64,000 bases of DNA from Isoalcanivorax pacificus W11-5 (lineage in GTDB: Bacteria > Pseudomonadota > Gammaproteobacteria > Pseudomonadales > Alcanivoracaceae). The stretch lies in the NCBI RefSeq assembly GCF_000299335.2, contig NZ_CP004387.1, positions 1,612,001 through 1,676,000 on the forward strand, read 5' to 3'. Positions within the stretch are counted from its first letter, which is position 1, and each line of letters opens with the position of its first letter. Under the pieces are notes generated by a model. The model was given only the letters and a program-made list of their open reading frames with translations, searched no databases and was not told where the DNA came from. The position numbers and the translations under genes were made by a program. Positions 32,504 through 40,302 of the stretch are shown piece by piece.

Positions 32504-34563
32504 TACTGCTGCTGGGCGCCATGCTGGCGTCACCGGGGCAGGCGGCACCGCTGTGTGCCGACCCCGGGGCCGAGGGCGTGGCCAGCCCCGGTGGCGTCAT
32601 CAACCGCTATTTCGCTGCGCCGGACGGCGCGAGCCTGCAGGCCGGGCAGCGGGACATTCCGCTGGGCCCGGCGCGCGGCGTGGGCAACCTGCATCCCGGT
32701 GACCTGCTGTTGCTCTGGCAGGTACAGGGCGCGCAGATGATTGCCGCCAATGACCACCGTTATGGCGTTACCGCCTCGCAGGCCGGGCAGTTCGAGTGGC
32801 TGCGGGTGGAACAGGCAGGGCCGCAACGTGTGCGGGTGCGCGGTGCCGGGGTGGACGGCGGCCTGCTGCACGACTATCCCTTTCGCGAACCGCCGGGTGC
32901 CCGGCAGGTGACGGCTGCCGGCGCCGGGCCGGTGCCGACCCTGGCGCGCTGGCAACTGGTGCGTGTACCGCAATATGAGCAGGCGACGCTCGCTGGTGAT
33001 CTCCGGCCCCTGCCCTGGGACGGGCAGTCCGGCGGGCTGCTGGCGCTGGATGTGCGCCGTGGCCTGCGGCTGGCCGGCTACTCACTGGATGCCGGCGGGG
33101 CAGGGTTTCGCGGTGGCGCCGGGCTGGCGCTGCACGGCGCACTGGCCACCGCCGGCGATTACCGCTACCCGGCACCGGGGCGCGCTGAACTGGCGGCCGG
33201 CTACGGCCAGCACGGCAGCAAGGGCGAAGGCTTCGCCGGCACGCCGCGCTGGGTATGGCAGGACGGCACGGTGCCCGATACCCGGCCCGAGGCAGACCGC
33301 CGGGGTGTTGGCGATGGCTACCCCGGCGGCAGCATGGCGCGCGGCGCGCCCGGTAACGCTGGCGGGGGTGGCAACAGCCCGCTGCAGGGCGGCGCCAGTG
33401 GCGGTGGCGGCGGGGCGGGCGGCGAACCGGGCCAGGCCGGCGGTGCGGACGGTGGCCTGGGAGGGGCGGCAGTCGCCGCTGGTCTGCCGGTGCTGATGCC
33501 GGGCGGTGGCGGCGGTGCCGGCAGCCCCGGCGGCGGCGTGCACAATGCGGCCAGCGGCGGGGCCGGGGGCGGCGTCATCGTGGTGCGGGCCGGACAGTTT
33601 CCCGTGGACGATACCGGCACCGTCAGTGTACGCGGTGCGGCGGGGCTGCCTGGAGCGGACGCCGCAGGTGGCGGTGGAGGGGGCGGCACCCTGCTGCTGA
33701 TGGCCGGGGACGGCCAGCCGGTGCCCTGGCAACTGCAGTATGAAGGCGGCGCCGGCGGTAAGGCGCCCGCGCCTGGTGGCGCCGGTGGTGCGGGACGCCT
33801 GCCGGCTGTCGCGGGGGAGATGGGCGAGACCGGTGTGGCACCGGGGTTTGTCTGTCAGCCCGCCGGGACGCTGATCAGCGGCCGGATCGAGGCGCTGGCG
33901 CAACAGGGCCAGGCCGTCACGGGCCTGCCTGGCTGGCCGCTGCAGGTGACGGACGCGGCGGGCCGGCTACTGGCGGAGGCGGCCACCCAGGGCACCGGGG
34001 AGTTCCGTCTGCGCCTGCCGGAGCGTTACGCCGGCACCGACCTGCATGTGCGGGCGCCGGTGCCGATGGGCTGGCAACTGGCCGCCCGTGAACCGGCCCG
34101 ATGGGTGGATGGCCAGGGCTGGCGACTGCCGGCCGGCACCGAAACCGCCTACACCGGCCTGCGCCTGCAACTGCTGCGCGAAGGCCGGCTCGAACCACCC
34201 CCGCCGCGTGTCGTGGCACCCGGCGCGACAGAGCTGCTGCCATTCCGTTACCAGGCCGGTTCGGACAGCCAGGTGCGTTTTCATTACGTGCCGCCGGCCG
34301 GGGCCGAGTGGCCACACGCCTTGCTGCTTGATCCGACCTGCCGGGGCGAGTCGCTCTACCAGGATCTCTCGCAAAGCCGCTGGCTCCCGGTCGAGGCAGG
34401 CGCTGCCGTCTGTGTCCGCCTGCGGCTGCGGGTGCCGCAGGACACCACGGCCGTCGAGGAGGCGCTGTTCACGTTGCAGGCGGAATCCCGCTCGCCGGCA
34501 ACCGGCGTCACCCTGCCGCGCCAGGAAGCGTCGGTGCACGTGCTGGTCATCGGGCACGACTGA
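32482..34563 (+). CDS. glycine-rich exported protein
   Basis: A 693-residue protein with a signal peptide (MDRSLALILLLGAMLASPGQAAP). Residues about 25-210 form a domain with IPLGPARGVGNLHPGDLLLLW. A very Gly-rich low-complexity part (about 290-460: repeats like GGAGGEPGQAGGADGG, AGGGVIVVRAG) resembles surface or secreted proteins of many bacteria. The C-terminal part (about 465-693) contains two beta domains, SGRIEALAQQGQAVTGLPG and RVVAPGATELLPFRYQ, of the Ig/DUF11-like sort. There is no sortase or autotransporter signal, so it is probably periplasmic or cell-surface. It overlaps the 2OG oxygenase gene. Confidence 0.7.
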   Translation: MDRSLALILLLGAMLASPGQAAPLCADPGAEGVASPGGVINRYFAAPDGASLQAGQRDIPLGPARGVGNLHPGDLLLLWQVQGAQMIAANDHRYGVTASQAGQFEWLRVEQAGPQRVRVRGAGVDGGLLHDYPFREPPGARQVTAAGAGPVPTLARWQLVRVPQYEQATLAGDLRPLPWDGQSGGLLALDVRRGLRLAGYSLDAGGAGFRGGAGLALHGALATAGDYRYPAPGRAELAAGYGQHGSKGEGFAGTPRWVWQDGTVPDTRPEADRRGVGDGYPGGSMARGAPGNAGGGGNSPLQGGASGGGGGAGGEPGQAGGADGGLGGAAVAAGLPVLMPGGGGGAGSPGGGVHNAASGGAGGGVIVVRAGQFPVDDTGTVSVRGAAGLPGADAAGGGGGGGTLLLMAGDGQPVPWQLQYEGGAGGKAPAPGGAGGAGRLPAVAGEMGETGVAPGFVCQPAGTLISGRIEALAQQGQAVTGLPGWPLQVTDAAGRLLAEAATQGTGEFRLRLPERYAGTDLHVRAPVPMGWQLAAREPARWVDGQGWRLPAGTETAYTGLRLQLLREGRLEPPPPRVVAPGATELLPFRYQAGSDSQVRFHYVPPAGAEWPHALLLDPTCRGESLYQDLSQSRWLPVEAGAAVCVRLRLRVPQDTTAVEEALFTLQAESRSPATGVTLPRQEASVHVLVIGHD

Positions 34564-34650
34564 CAATACCGCACGGTGCCGAAAAGTTTTCAGAAAACGC
34601 TTGAAAAATATTTTCCCGTCGCCACTTTCCTCATTGTGACAACCCGGCCG

Positions 34651-34679
34651 GTTGAAAACGTCACGTGTCTCATACCATT
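34651..34679 (+). promoter_or_regulatory. candidate sigma-32 promoter of the small heat-shock gene
   Basis: GTTGAAA (34651-34657), 13 bases, then CATACCATT (34671-34679) resembles the heat-shock consensus CTTGAAA-N13-15-CCCCATNT. Another CTTGAAAA occurs about 50 bases upstream. The position, about 75 bases before the Hsp20 start, is right. Confidence 0.4.
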
Positions 34680-34753
34680 GTGCATAGCGTCGCGCGGGTG
34701 CCGCAGGGTTCGTTGTCGCGAACCGGGCCTGAGTGACGCGTATCGGAGGAGTT

Positions 34754-35197
34754 ATGATGAACACCGAATTTTCCCTGGCGCCGCTGTTCCGTCACAGCGT
34801 AGGGTTTGACCGTTTCAACGAACTGCTGGATTCCGCATTGCGTGCGGACCAGTCCAGCACCTATCCCCCTTACGACATTGTCCGTGAAGGCGAAGACCGT
34901 TATCGCATCGTGATGGCCGTGGCCGGTTTTTCCCGCGACATGCTGCAGATCACCGCGCGCGAAAACCAGCTGACAGTGACCGGTCGCCAGAGCACGGAGA
35001 AGAACGTGAACCCGGAGCAATCCGGGCAGACCTGGCTGCACCGGGGCATCGCGCGCCGCAATTTCGAACGCAGTTTCCGCCTGGCCGATCATGTGCAGGT
35101 GGAAGGTGCCGAGATGCGCGATGGCCTGCTGGAAATTTCTCTGCGCCGCGTCGTGCCGGAAGCCAGCCGCCCGCGTCAGATCGAGATCGCCCACTGA
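34754..35197 (+). CDS. small heat-shock protein (Hsp20/IbpA family)
   Basis: A 147-residue holding chaperone that keeps aggregating proteins refoldable. N-terminal MMNTEFSLAPLFRHSVGFDRF, then the alpha-crystallin domain (about 35-125: YPPYDIVREGEDRYRIVMAVAG, LTVTGRQ, RNFERSFRLADHVQVEGA, GLLEISLRRV) and the C-terminal I-x-I motif in QIEIAH, which docks into the neighbouring subunit. This is the IbpA/IbpB type. The SD CGGAGGAG is strong; start ATG 34754 or the adjacent 34757. It is a single-gene unit with a terminator right after it. Confidence 0.93.
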   Translation: MMNTEFSLAPLFRHSVGFDRFNELLDSALRADQSSTYPPYDIVREGEDRYRIVMAVAGFSRDMLQITARENQLTVTGRQSTEKNVNPEQSGQTWLHRGIARRNFERSFRLADHVQVEGAEMRDGLLEISLRRVVPEASRPRQIEIAH

Positions 35198-35235
35198 CGG
35201 CAGCCTGACAGGCAAAAGTTATCCTCAGCGCTCTG

Positions 35236-35272
35236 CGGCTGATAACCAATGGTTATCAGCCGTTTTTCTTTA
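35236..35272 (+). terminator. rho-independent terminator of the Hsp20 gene
   Basis: Perfect 12-bp stem CGGCTGATAACC (35236-35247) with GGTTATCAGCCG (35251-35262), 3-base loop, then TTTTTCTTT. A textbook terminator 38 bases after the stop. Confidence 0.92.
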
Positions 35273-35396
35273 TGGCGAGAAAGTCTAGCCAGGCGCTTGC
35301 CCCTGTTTGCGCCCACGGCGCGATACTGGACCTGCTACGACACAGTGACACGCTGAGGTTGCTGTCAAAGAAGAGGGCAGGCACAGGAGGCACTGC

Positions 35397-35915
35397 ATGA
35401 AACGGTTCTATTACATGACGCAGTCACTGCCGAGTGTTACCGGCATCAATCAGGATCTGGCCGCCGAAGGTATCGGGCCAAATCGTATTTCCGTAATGGG
35501 CCGTGACGTGGCCGAGCTGGAGCGCGCGCGGGTGCACGCCGTCTCGCCCTGGGACCAGACGGACCTCATGCACAGCGGCTTCCTTGGCGCGGCGATCGGG
35601 CTGGTGATCGGCCTGCTGGTCGGGCTGGCCCTGATGGCCATGGACCCGTTCGGCGTATCGATGAACATGTGGGCGGTGTGGATTGCCGGCGCCTTCTTCC
35701 TGTTTCACGGTGCCTGGTTTGGTGGCCTGATCGGGCTGTCACGCAGGAATCATCACATGATGCGTTATCTCGCCGAGGTGGAGCGGGGCAACTATCTGGT
35801 GATGGTGGATGCCGACGATGAAGACCAGGCCCGGCGCGTGCACCGGGTAATGACCGGCAAGCACCGCGAAGCCACCATGGCTGGCGAAGAAGACGGCTAC
35901 AGTCCCTTTTTCTGA
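35397..35915 (+). CDS. membrane protein of unknown function
   Basis: A 172-residue protein. After a small N-terminal alpha/beta segment (KRFYYMTQSLPSVTGINQDL; RISVMGRDV) come two hydrophobic helices (about 62-85 GFLGAAIGLVIGLLVGLALM and 94-118 WAVWIAGAFFLFHGAWFGGLIGL) and a soluble tail with NYLVMVDADDEDQARRVH. The pattern is like small stress-related inner-membrane proteins with a flavodoxin-like loop domain, but I cannot name the family. A strong SD (CAGGAGGCAC) precedes ATG 35397. It is monocistronic, with a terminator after it. Confidence 0.65.
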   Translation: MKRFYYMTQSLPSVTGINQDLAAEGIGPNRISVMGRDVAELERARVHAVSPWDQTDLMHSGFLGAAIGLVIGLLVGLALMAMDPFGVSMNMWAVWIAGAFFLFHGAWFGGLIGLSRRNHHMMRYLAEVERGNYLVMVDADDEDQARRVHRVMTGKHREATMAGEEDGYSPFF

Positions 35916-35939
35916 TTTGTTTGTTTTGTTCTGTCCTGC

Positions 35940-35970
35940 ACCGATGCCGTGAAAGCGGCATCGGTTTTTG
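35940..35970 (+). terminator. rho-independent terminator
   Basis: CCGATGCCG (35941-35949) pairs with CGGCATCGG around a 6-base loop, followed by TTTTTG. It ends the preceding membrane-protein gene. Confidence 0.88.
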
Positions 35971-36149
35971 CGTTGCTTTGTCCCATGACATTGGTGCCGC
36001 CTGAAAAGCACCCCGTCGCGCCCGGCAGATTGGCTTGTTGTCTGGCGGCGGAGGCAGGCATTATGCGGGATCGCGGTTACAGGGGGCCGCGACCCGGATG
36101 GCTGCACACGCCAGCCACATAGCTGACGGCTCTACTGTCCGGGACACAT

Positions 36150-37205
36150 TTGAATACTTGGTTTGCGCATTTTTTGCATGACAGGGGCATAGTAGTGAAC
36201 GGCAAAAAAGAGGGACGATGCGGCGACGTATCAGATAGCGTGCTATCCGGGAATGCCGACATCAGCCATGCTGGCACCGAGCCTACCGATGCGCTCAGTG
36301 CTGTCATCAACGACATCCATTTTCGCGATGCCCGCCATATTTTCACCACCTTCCGGGGAGCCTGGCAGTTGTCTCTGCCGGAACAGGATGATGCGGCCGG
36401 ATTCTACGCAGTACTGGAAGGCCGCCTGGGTTGCCTGCTCGACAACGGCGAGCTGTACCAGGCCGAGGCCGGCGATGTGCTGCTGTTTCCCGGTGGCGAC
36501 GGACACCGGCTGATCTCGCTGCCAGACCCGGATGTCCCGCGTGCGGAATGCCTCGCACATGTACTGGGCGCCATGCGTGCCGGAGAACGGCAGATCACCC
36601 TGGGCAGCGGCACGACGGAAGTCTCGATGATGCTGTGCCGCTTTCGTATCGACCGTGCCCGCGCGCGCATGCTGACCAGCATGCTGCCGTCAGTGGTGCA
36701 TGTCAGTGGCGGGAACCCGCCGGCCTGGCTGGTGCTGGGTATCCAGTTTGCCCGCATTGAACTGGCCGGCGCCGCGCCGGGCAACGACGCCATTCTCAAC
36801 CGCCTGGTGGATGTGCTGTTTATCCAGTGCGTGCGCTACTGCATGGACACAGGGCAGTCGGGCAGCCGAGGCTGGCTGGCCGGGCTGCGTGATGCCGGCC
36901 TGGCGCGCGCGCTGGCGGCCATGCACGAACGGCCCGGCGACCTGTGGACCGTGGCGACGCTGGCGCAGACCGCCGGGCTGTCGCGCTCGGCCTTCGCGGC
37001 ACGGTTTCGCGAACTGGTGGGTGAATCGCCGCTCGCATATCTCGGCGTGTTGCGGATGCGCCAGGCTGAACAGCTGCTGCAACGCACGCCGCTGTCGCTG
37101 ACGGCCATCGCCGAACAGCTCGGCTACCAGTCGAGCCAGGCCTTCAACCGGGCCTTCCGCCGGCATGCCGGCGTGAGCCCTGGACGTTTCCGACGCACGG
37201 TGTAG
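36150..37205 (+). CDS. AraC-family regulator with cupin sensor domain
   Basis: About 350 residues. The N-terminal cupin_6 type domain (about 65-225: RGAWQLSLPEQ, FYAVLEGRLGCLL, AGDVLLFPGGDGHRL) probably binds a small ligand. The C-terminal AraC domain has two helix-turn-helices (VATLAQTAGLSRSAFAARF and LTAIAEQLGYQSSQAFNRAF) and the usual ending HAGVSPGRFRR. The start is uncertain: TTG at 36150 gives the full frame but GTG 36195 is possible, and the region between looks like a promoter. No neighbouring target is evident. Confidence 0.85.
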   Translation: MNTWFAHFLHDRGIVVNGKKEGRCGDVSDSVLSGNADISHAGTEPTDALSAVINDIHFRDARHIFTTFRGAWQLSLPEQDDAAGFYAVLEGRLGCLLDNGELYQAEAGDVLLFPGGDGHRLISLPDPDVPRAECLAHVLGAMRAGERQITLGSGTTEVSMMLCRFRIDRARARMLTSMLPSVVHVSGGNPPAWLVLGIQFARIELAGAAPGNDAILNRLVDVLFIQCVRYCMDTGQSGSRGWLAGLRDAGLARALAAMHERPGDLWTVATLAQTAGLSRSAFAARFRELVGESPLAYLGVLRMRQAEQLLQRTPLSLTAIAEQLGYQSSQAFNRAFRRHAGVSPGRFRRTV

Positions 37206-37420
37206 CGACGGGGTTTTACATCCACCGCCAGAGCGGGGATGATTTGTGACATTGCCCACACTTCATCGGGGAGCCGGCCTGGGTGCCGGCACAGAATGTG
37301 GGCCGCGACCGGCATGGCGATACCGCATCGGTTAACCTGCACGGCATTGCGAATGCGCCCCGCGATGCGTCGTCATGACGCCGTCGTCGGGGGGTCGGCA
37401 TACACAAGAAGAATAAAGAG

Positions 37421-39796
37421 ATGCTCAATCAGACGCTGCTCTACACCCTGCTGCTGTATGGCAGTGCCGTCAGTGCTGCCCTGGTAGCGCTGATCATGGC
37501 CCAGTTCTGGCGCCGTGAACGGCAACTGGCCTATCTGCTCTGGACCCTGGGCTTTGCCCTGGCGGCGGTCCGCTATCTGTTACCCAGTGTCACCACCGCG
37601 CGCGGCGAGACCGCGATCCTGGCCGGCCTGGCGGCGGAATATGCTTCCGGTGGCCGCGGCCTGCTGATGCTGGCCGGTGCCTGGCTGTTCGCTGGCCGCA
37701 GCCTGCCGCGTGCCAGTGCGCTGTGGATGCTGCTGCCACTGGGCTGGCTGGGGGTGGCCTGGGCGGCGGGCATGTCATCACCGTGGCGTGCGCTGCCGCT
37801 GTCGCTGCTCGGCTCCGCCGGGTACGCCGCGTTGGCGTGGTGCTTCCTGGTGCGCCAGCCGGATTACCGCTGGCACGGCCATCGTTTCTTTGCGCTGGCC
37901 TGCGGGCTGATGGCGCTGCACCTGCTGAATTATCCGTTGTTGCACTATTCCCCCTGGATGCCCTGGGGCTATGCGGTGGCGCAGGGGCTGCATTACATGA
38001 TGGCGATCACCCTGATGCTGGTCTGGGGCCGGCGCGAGCAGCGGCTGGCGGCGCAGGCACTGGATGCCGGTGAACGTGCGCTGCAACACGTGCGGCACAG
38101 CCATCGGCGCGAATGGGAGCTGCGCACCTGGACCGACACATTGCTGGGCCAGATTTCCGATGGCGTGGTGATCTGCTCCACCGAGGGCATGATCACCGGC
38201 TTCAATCGCGCCGCCGAACAGATTTTTGGCTACGACGCGGAGCAGGTGCTGGGCCAGCCCGTGACCATGCTGGCGCCGCCCGCGCTGCACGAAACACAAC
38301 GGCATTCGCTGCAGCGGCTGAGTTCGCGCACCTTGCCCGGCAAGGTCGGCTCCCGGCCCTGGGAATTCACCGCGCGGCACGTCACCGGCAGGTTGTTCCC
38401 GGTGGAGATCAGCGTCTCGGACATGGAAATCGATCAAGAGCGCCAGTTCATCGCCATCGTCCGCGATGTGTCCGAGCGCCGGCGCCAGGAAGAAAAACTG
38501 GCGTACCTGGCCGATCATGACGGCCTCACCGGGTTGCCGAACCGGCGCTGTTTCGAGCGCCGCCTGAGTGAACACCTGGCAGGCTGCCAGGGCGGGTTGC
38601 TGGCGTTTCTCGACCTGGACGATTTCAAGCTGCTCAATGATTCGCTCGGCCACAAGGCCGGGGATGCCGCGCTGAGAGCCATGTCGCGCCGGCTGGTGGT
38701 GTTGGCCGGCGAAAACATGCTGGCGGCGCGTTACAGCGGTGATGAATTCGTATTGTTTGTGCCGCAGCCCGCGCCGGCCGACGAGCAGGGCTGGGTGGAA
38801 CGGCTGGTGGCGGCCGTTCGTCAGCCGATAGCGTTCAACGGGGTGGAATTCATGCTCAGCGGCAGCATCGGGCTGGCCCATTATCCCGAGCACGGGCAGG
38901 ACGTAGAGGAACTGGTGCGCAGCGCCGACCTGGCCATGTACGAGGCCAAGCGCGCGGGCAAGAACAAACATGACTACTACCGCCCGGCGATGCTCACCCA
39001 GCTCAACCACAAGGCGGAAATCGCCACGCTGCTCAAGCGGCTCGACCCGGACCGCGAGCTGTGGCTGGCGTTCCAGCCGCGCATGCGCCTGGATGGCCGC
39101 CAACTGGCCGGCGCCGAAGTATTGCTGCGCTGGCGCACGCCGGACGGGCGCACCATTCCGCCGGATGAATTTATTCCCGTGGCCGAGGAAACCGGCCAGA
39201 TCCTGCGCCTGGGTTACTGGGTGATGGAACAGGCCTGCCGCACGCTGTCACGCTGGCCGGCGCAACAGGAGCCGCTGGTGCTGTCGATCAACCTGTCCGC
39301 GCGGCAGTTATTTGATGAACGGCTGGTGGACCGCATCGAAGCGCTGCGCCAGCGCTATCATCTGTCTGCCTCGCAACTGGAATTCGAGATCACCGAAAGC
39401 TCGGCCATGCGTGACATGCAGGACGCAGTGCGCGTACTGAGCCGCCTGCGCGCGCTGGGCTATGGCCTGTCGCTGGACGATTTCGGCACCGGCTTTTCAT
39501 CGCTGTCGCACCTGCGCAGCCTGCCGGTGGACACGGTGAAGATCGACCGTTCGTTTATCCGTGACATGGAACAGGACCGGCATGATCGCGTACTGGTGGC
39601 GAGCATCATCGAACTGGCCGCCAATCTGGACCTGAATGTGCTCGCCGAAGGTGTGGAAACCGAAGGCCAGCTGCGGCTGCTGGATTCGCTCGGGTGCGAT
39701 GATGTGCAGGGTTATCTGGTGGCGCGGCCACTGAACGAGGAAGAATTCCTGCGCGACATACTCAATGCCTGGACGCAGCGCACCATCGCGCTTTAG
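37421..39796 (+). CDS. membrane c-di-GMP protein with PAS, GGDEF and EAL domains
   Basis: A 791-residue protein with about seven N-terminal transmembrane helices (1-205), a PAS domain (about 235-350, ISDGVVICSTEGMITGFNRA), a GGDEF domain (360-520) and an EAL domain (530-785). The GGDEF motif reads SGDEF, with the DLDDFKLLNDSLGH segment intact, so cyclase activity is possible but may be reduced. The EAL motif reads AGAEVLLRWR (EVL); the other catalytic positions are present (NLSARQL, EITESSAM, DDFGTGFSSLSHL, VKIDRSFIRD, AEGVET), so phosphodiesterase activity is likely. It controls c-di-GMP in response to an unknown signal. Confidence 0.93.
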   Translation: MLNQTLLYTLLLYGSAVSAALVALIMAQFWRRERQLAYLLWTLGFALAAVRYLLPSVTTARGETAILAGLAAEYASGGRGLLMLAGAWLFAGRSLPRASALWMLLPLGWLGVAWAAGMSSPWRALPLSLLGSAGYAALAWCFLVRQPDYRWHGHRFFALACGLMALHLLNYPLLHYSPWMPWGYAVAQGLHYMMAITLMLVWGRREQRLAAQALDAGERALQHVRHSHRREWELRTWTDTLLGQISDGVVICSTEGMITGFNRAAEQIFGYDAEQVLGQPVTMLAPPALHETQRHSLQRLSSRTLPGKVGSRPWEFTARHVTGRLFPVEISVSDMEIDQERQFIAIVRDVSERRRQEEKLAYLADHDGLTGLPNRRCFERRLSEHLAGCQGGLLAFLDLDDFKLLNDSLGHKAGDAALRAMSRRLVVLAGENMLAARYSGDEFVLFVPQPAPADEQGWVERLVAAVRQPIAFNGVEFMLSGSIGLAHYPEHGQDVEELVRSADLAMYEAKRAGKNKHDYYRPAMLTQLNHKAEIATLLKRLDPDRELWLAFQPRMRLDGRQLAGAEVLLRWRTPDGRTIPPDEFIPVAEETGQILRLGYWVMEQACRTLSRWPAQQEPLVLSINLSARQLFDERLVDRIEALRQRYHLSASQLEFEITESSAMRDMQDAVRVLSRLRALGYGLSLDDFGTGFSSLSHLRSLPVDTVKIDRSFIRDMEQDRHDRVLVASIIELAANLDLNVLAEGVETEGQLRLLDSLGCDDVQGYLVARPLNEEEFLRDILNAWTQRTIAL

Positions 39797-39845
39797 TACT
39801 GCGCTGAAAAAAGCCGGGAACGGCGTGTCCGTGCCGGGGCGGCGG

Positions 39846-39874
39846 TTGCAAAGCGGCACGCCTTTGGCCACAAT
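39846..39874 (+). promoter_or_regulatory. promoter of ffs
   Basis: TTGCAA (39846-39851), exactly 17 bases, CACAAT (39869-39874). Transcription would start near 39881, about 30 bases before the mature SRP RNA, similar to the short 5' leader of E. coli 4.5S RNA. Confidence 0.6.
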
Positions 39875-39912
39875 GCGCGCCTCCTGACCGGCGCGCCCGG
39901 TCAGTGTGCAAT

Positions 39913-40022
<110 letters not shown>

Positions 40023-40033
40023 TCCATTTTTGG

Positions 40034-40061
40034 GTCGGACGTCGGACGTCTGACGTCGGAC
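40034..40061 (+). repeat. tandem heptamer array, first arm
   Basis: Four copies of a 7-mer: GTCGGAC, GTCGGAC, GTCTGAC, GTCGGAC. It begins 12 bases after the SRP RNA. Its reverse complement appears as the second array at 40192-40226. Confidence 0.85.
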
Positions 40062-40191
40062 GCTAAAACAGGGATGATGTGGTCCTGGCGTTCTCTGCGC
40101 TGTATTGGTTTTTGCGTCCGGCATCTGGCGCCTTGCGCCTGACGCTGATATCGCCTCCAACCTTCCCGGCTGCTCCATACCCGCTTTTCGT

Positions 40192-40226
40192 GTCAGACGT
40201 CCGACGTCCGACGTCCGACGTCCGAC
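40192..40226 (+). repeat. tandem heptamer array, second arm
   Basis: Five copies of a 7-mer: GTCAGAC then four times GTCCGAC, each the reverse complement of a unit in the first array. The two arrays face each other around about 130 bases without a gene, just before dnaX. Confidence 0.85.
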
Positions 40227-40302
40227 CTTCATCCCCCCCCCGCTGGCAGTCACGCCCCCGCTGGGCTAGCATTGCTGTCTTCACTGGATGGCTGCGGATT
40301 TC

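Noticed and set aside
33318..33840. Repeat-rich stretch considered as a CRISPR or tandem-repeat locus
   Set aside because: The repetition comes from Gly codons in the exported protein; there are no regular direct repeats with unique spacers.
34680..34753. ROSE or fourU RNA thermometer in the Hsp20 leader
   Set aside because: A small hairpin (GGTTCG/CGAACC) is present, but no segment pairs convincingly with the CGGAGGAG ribosome-binding site.
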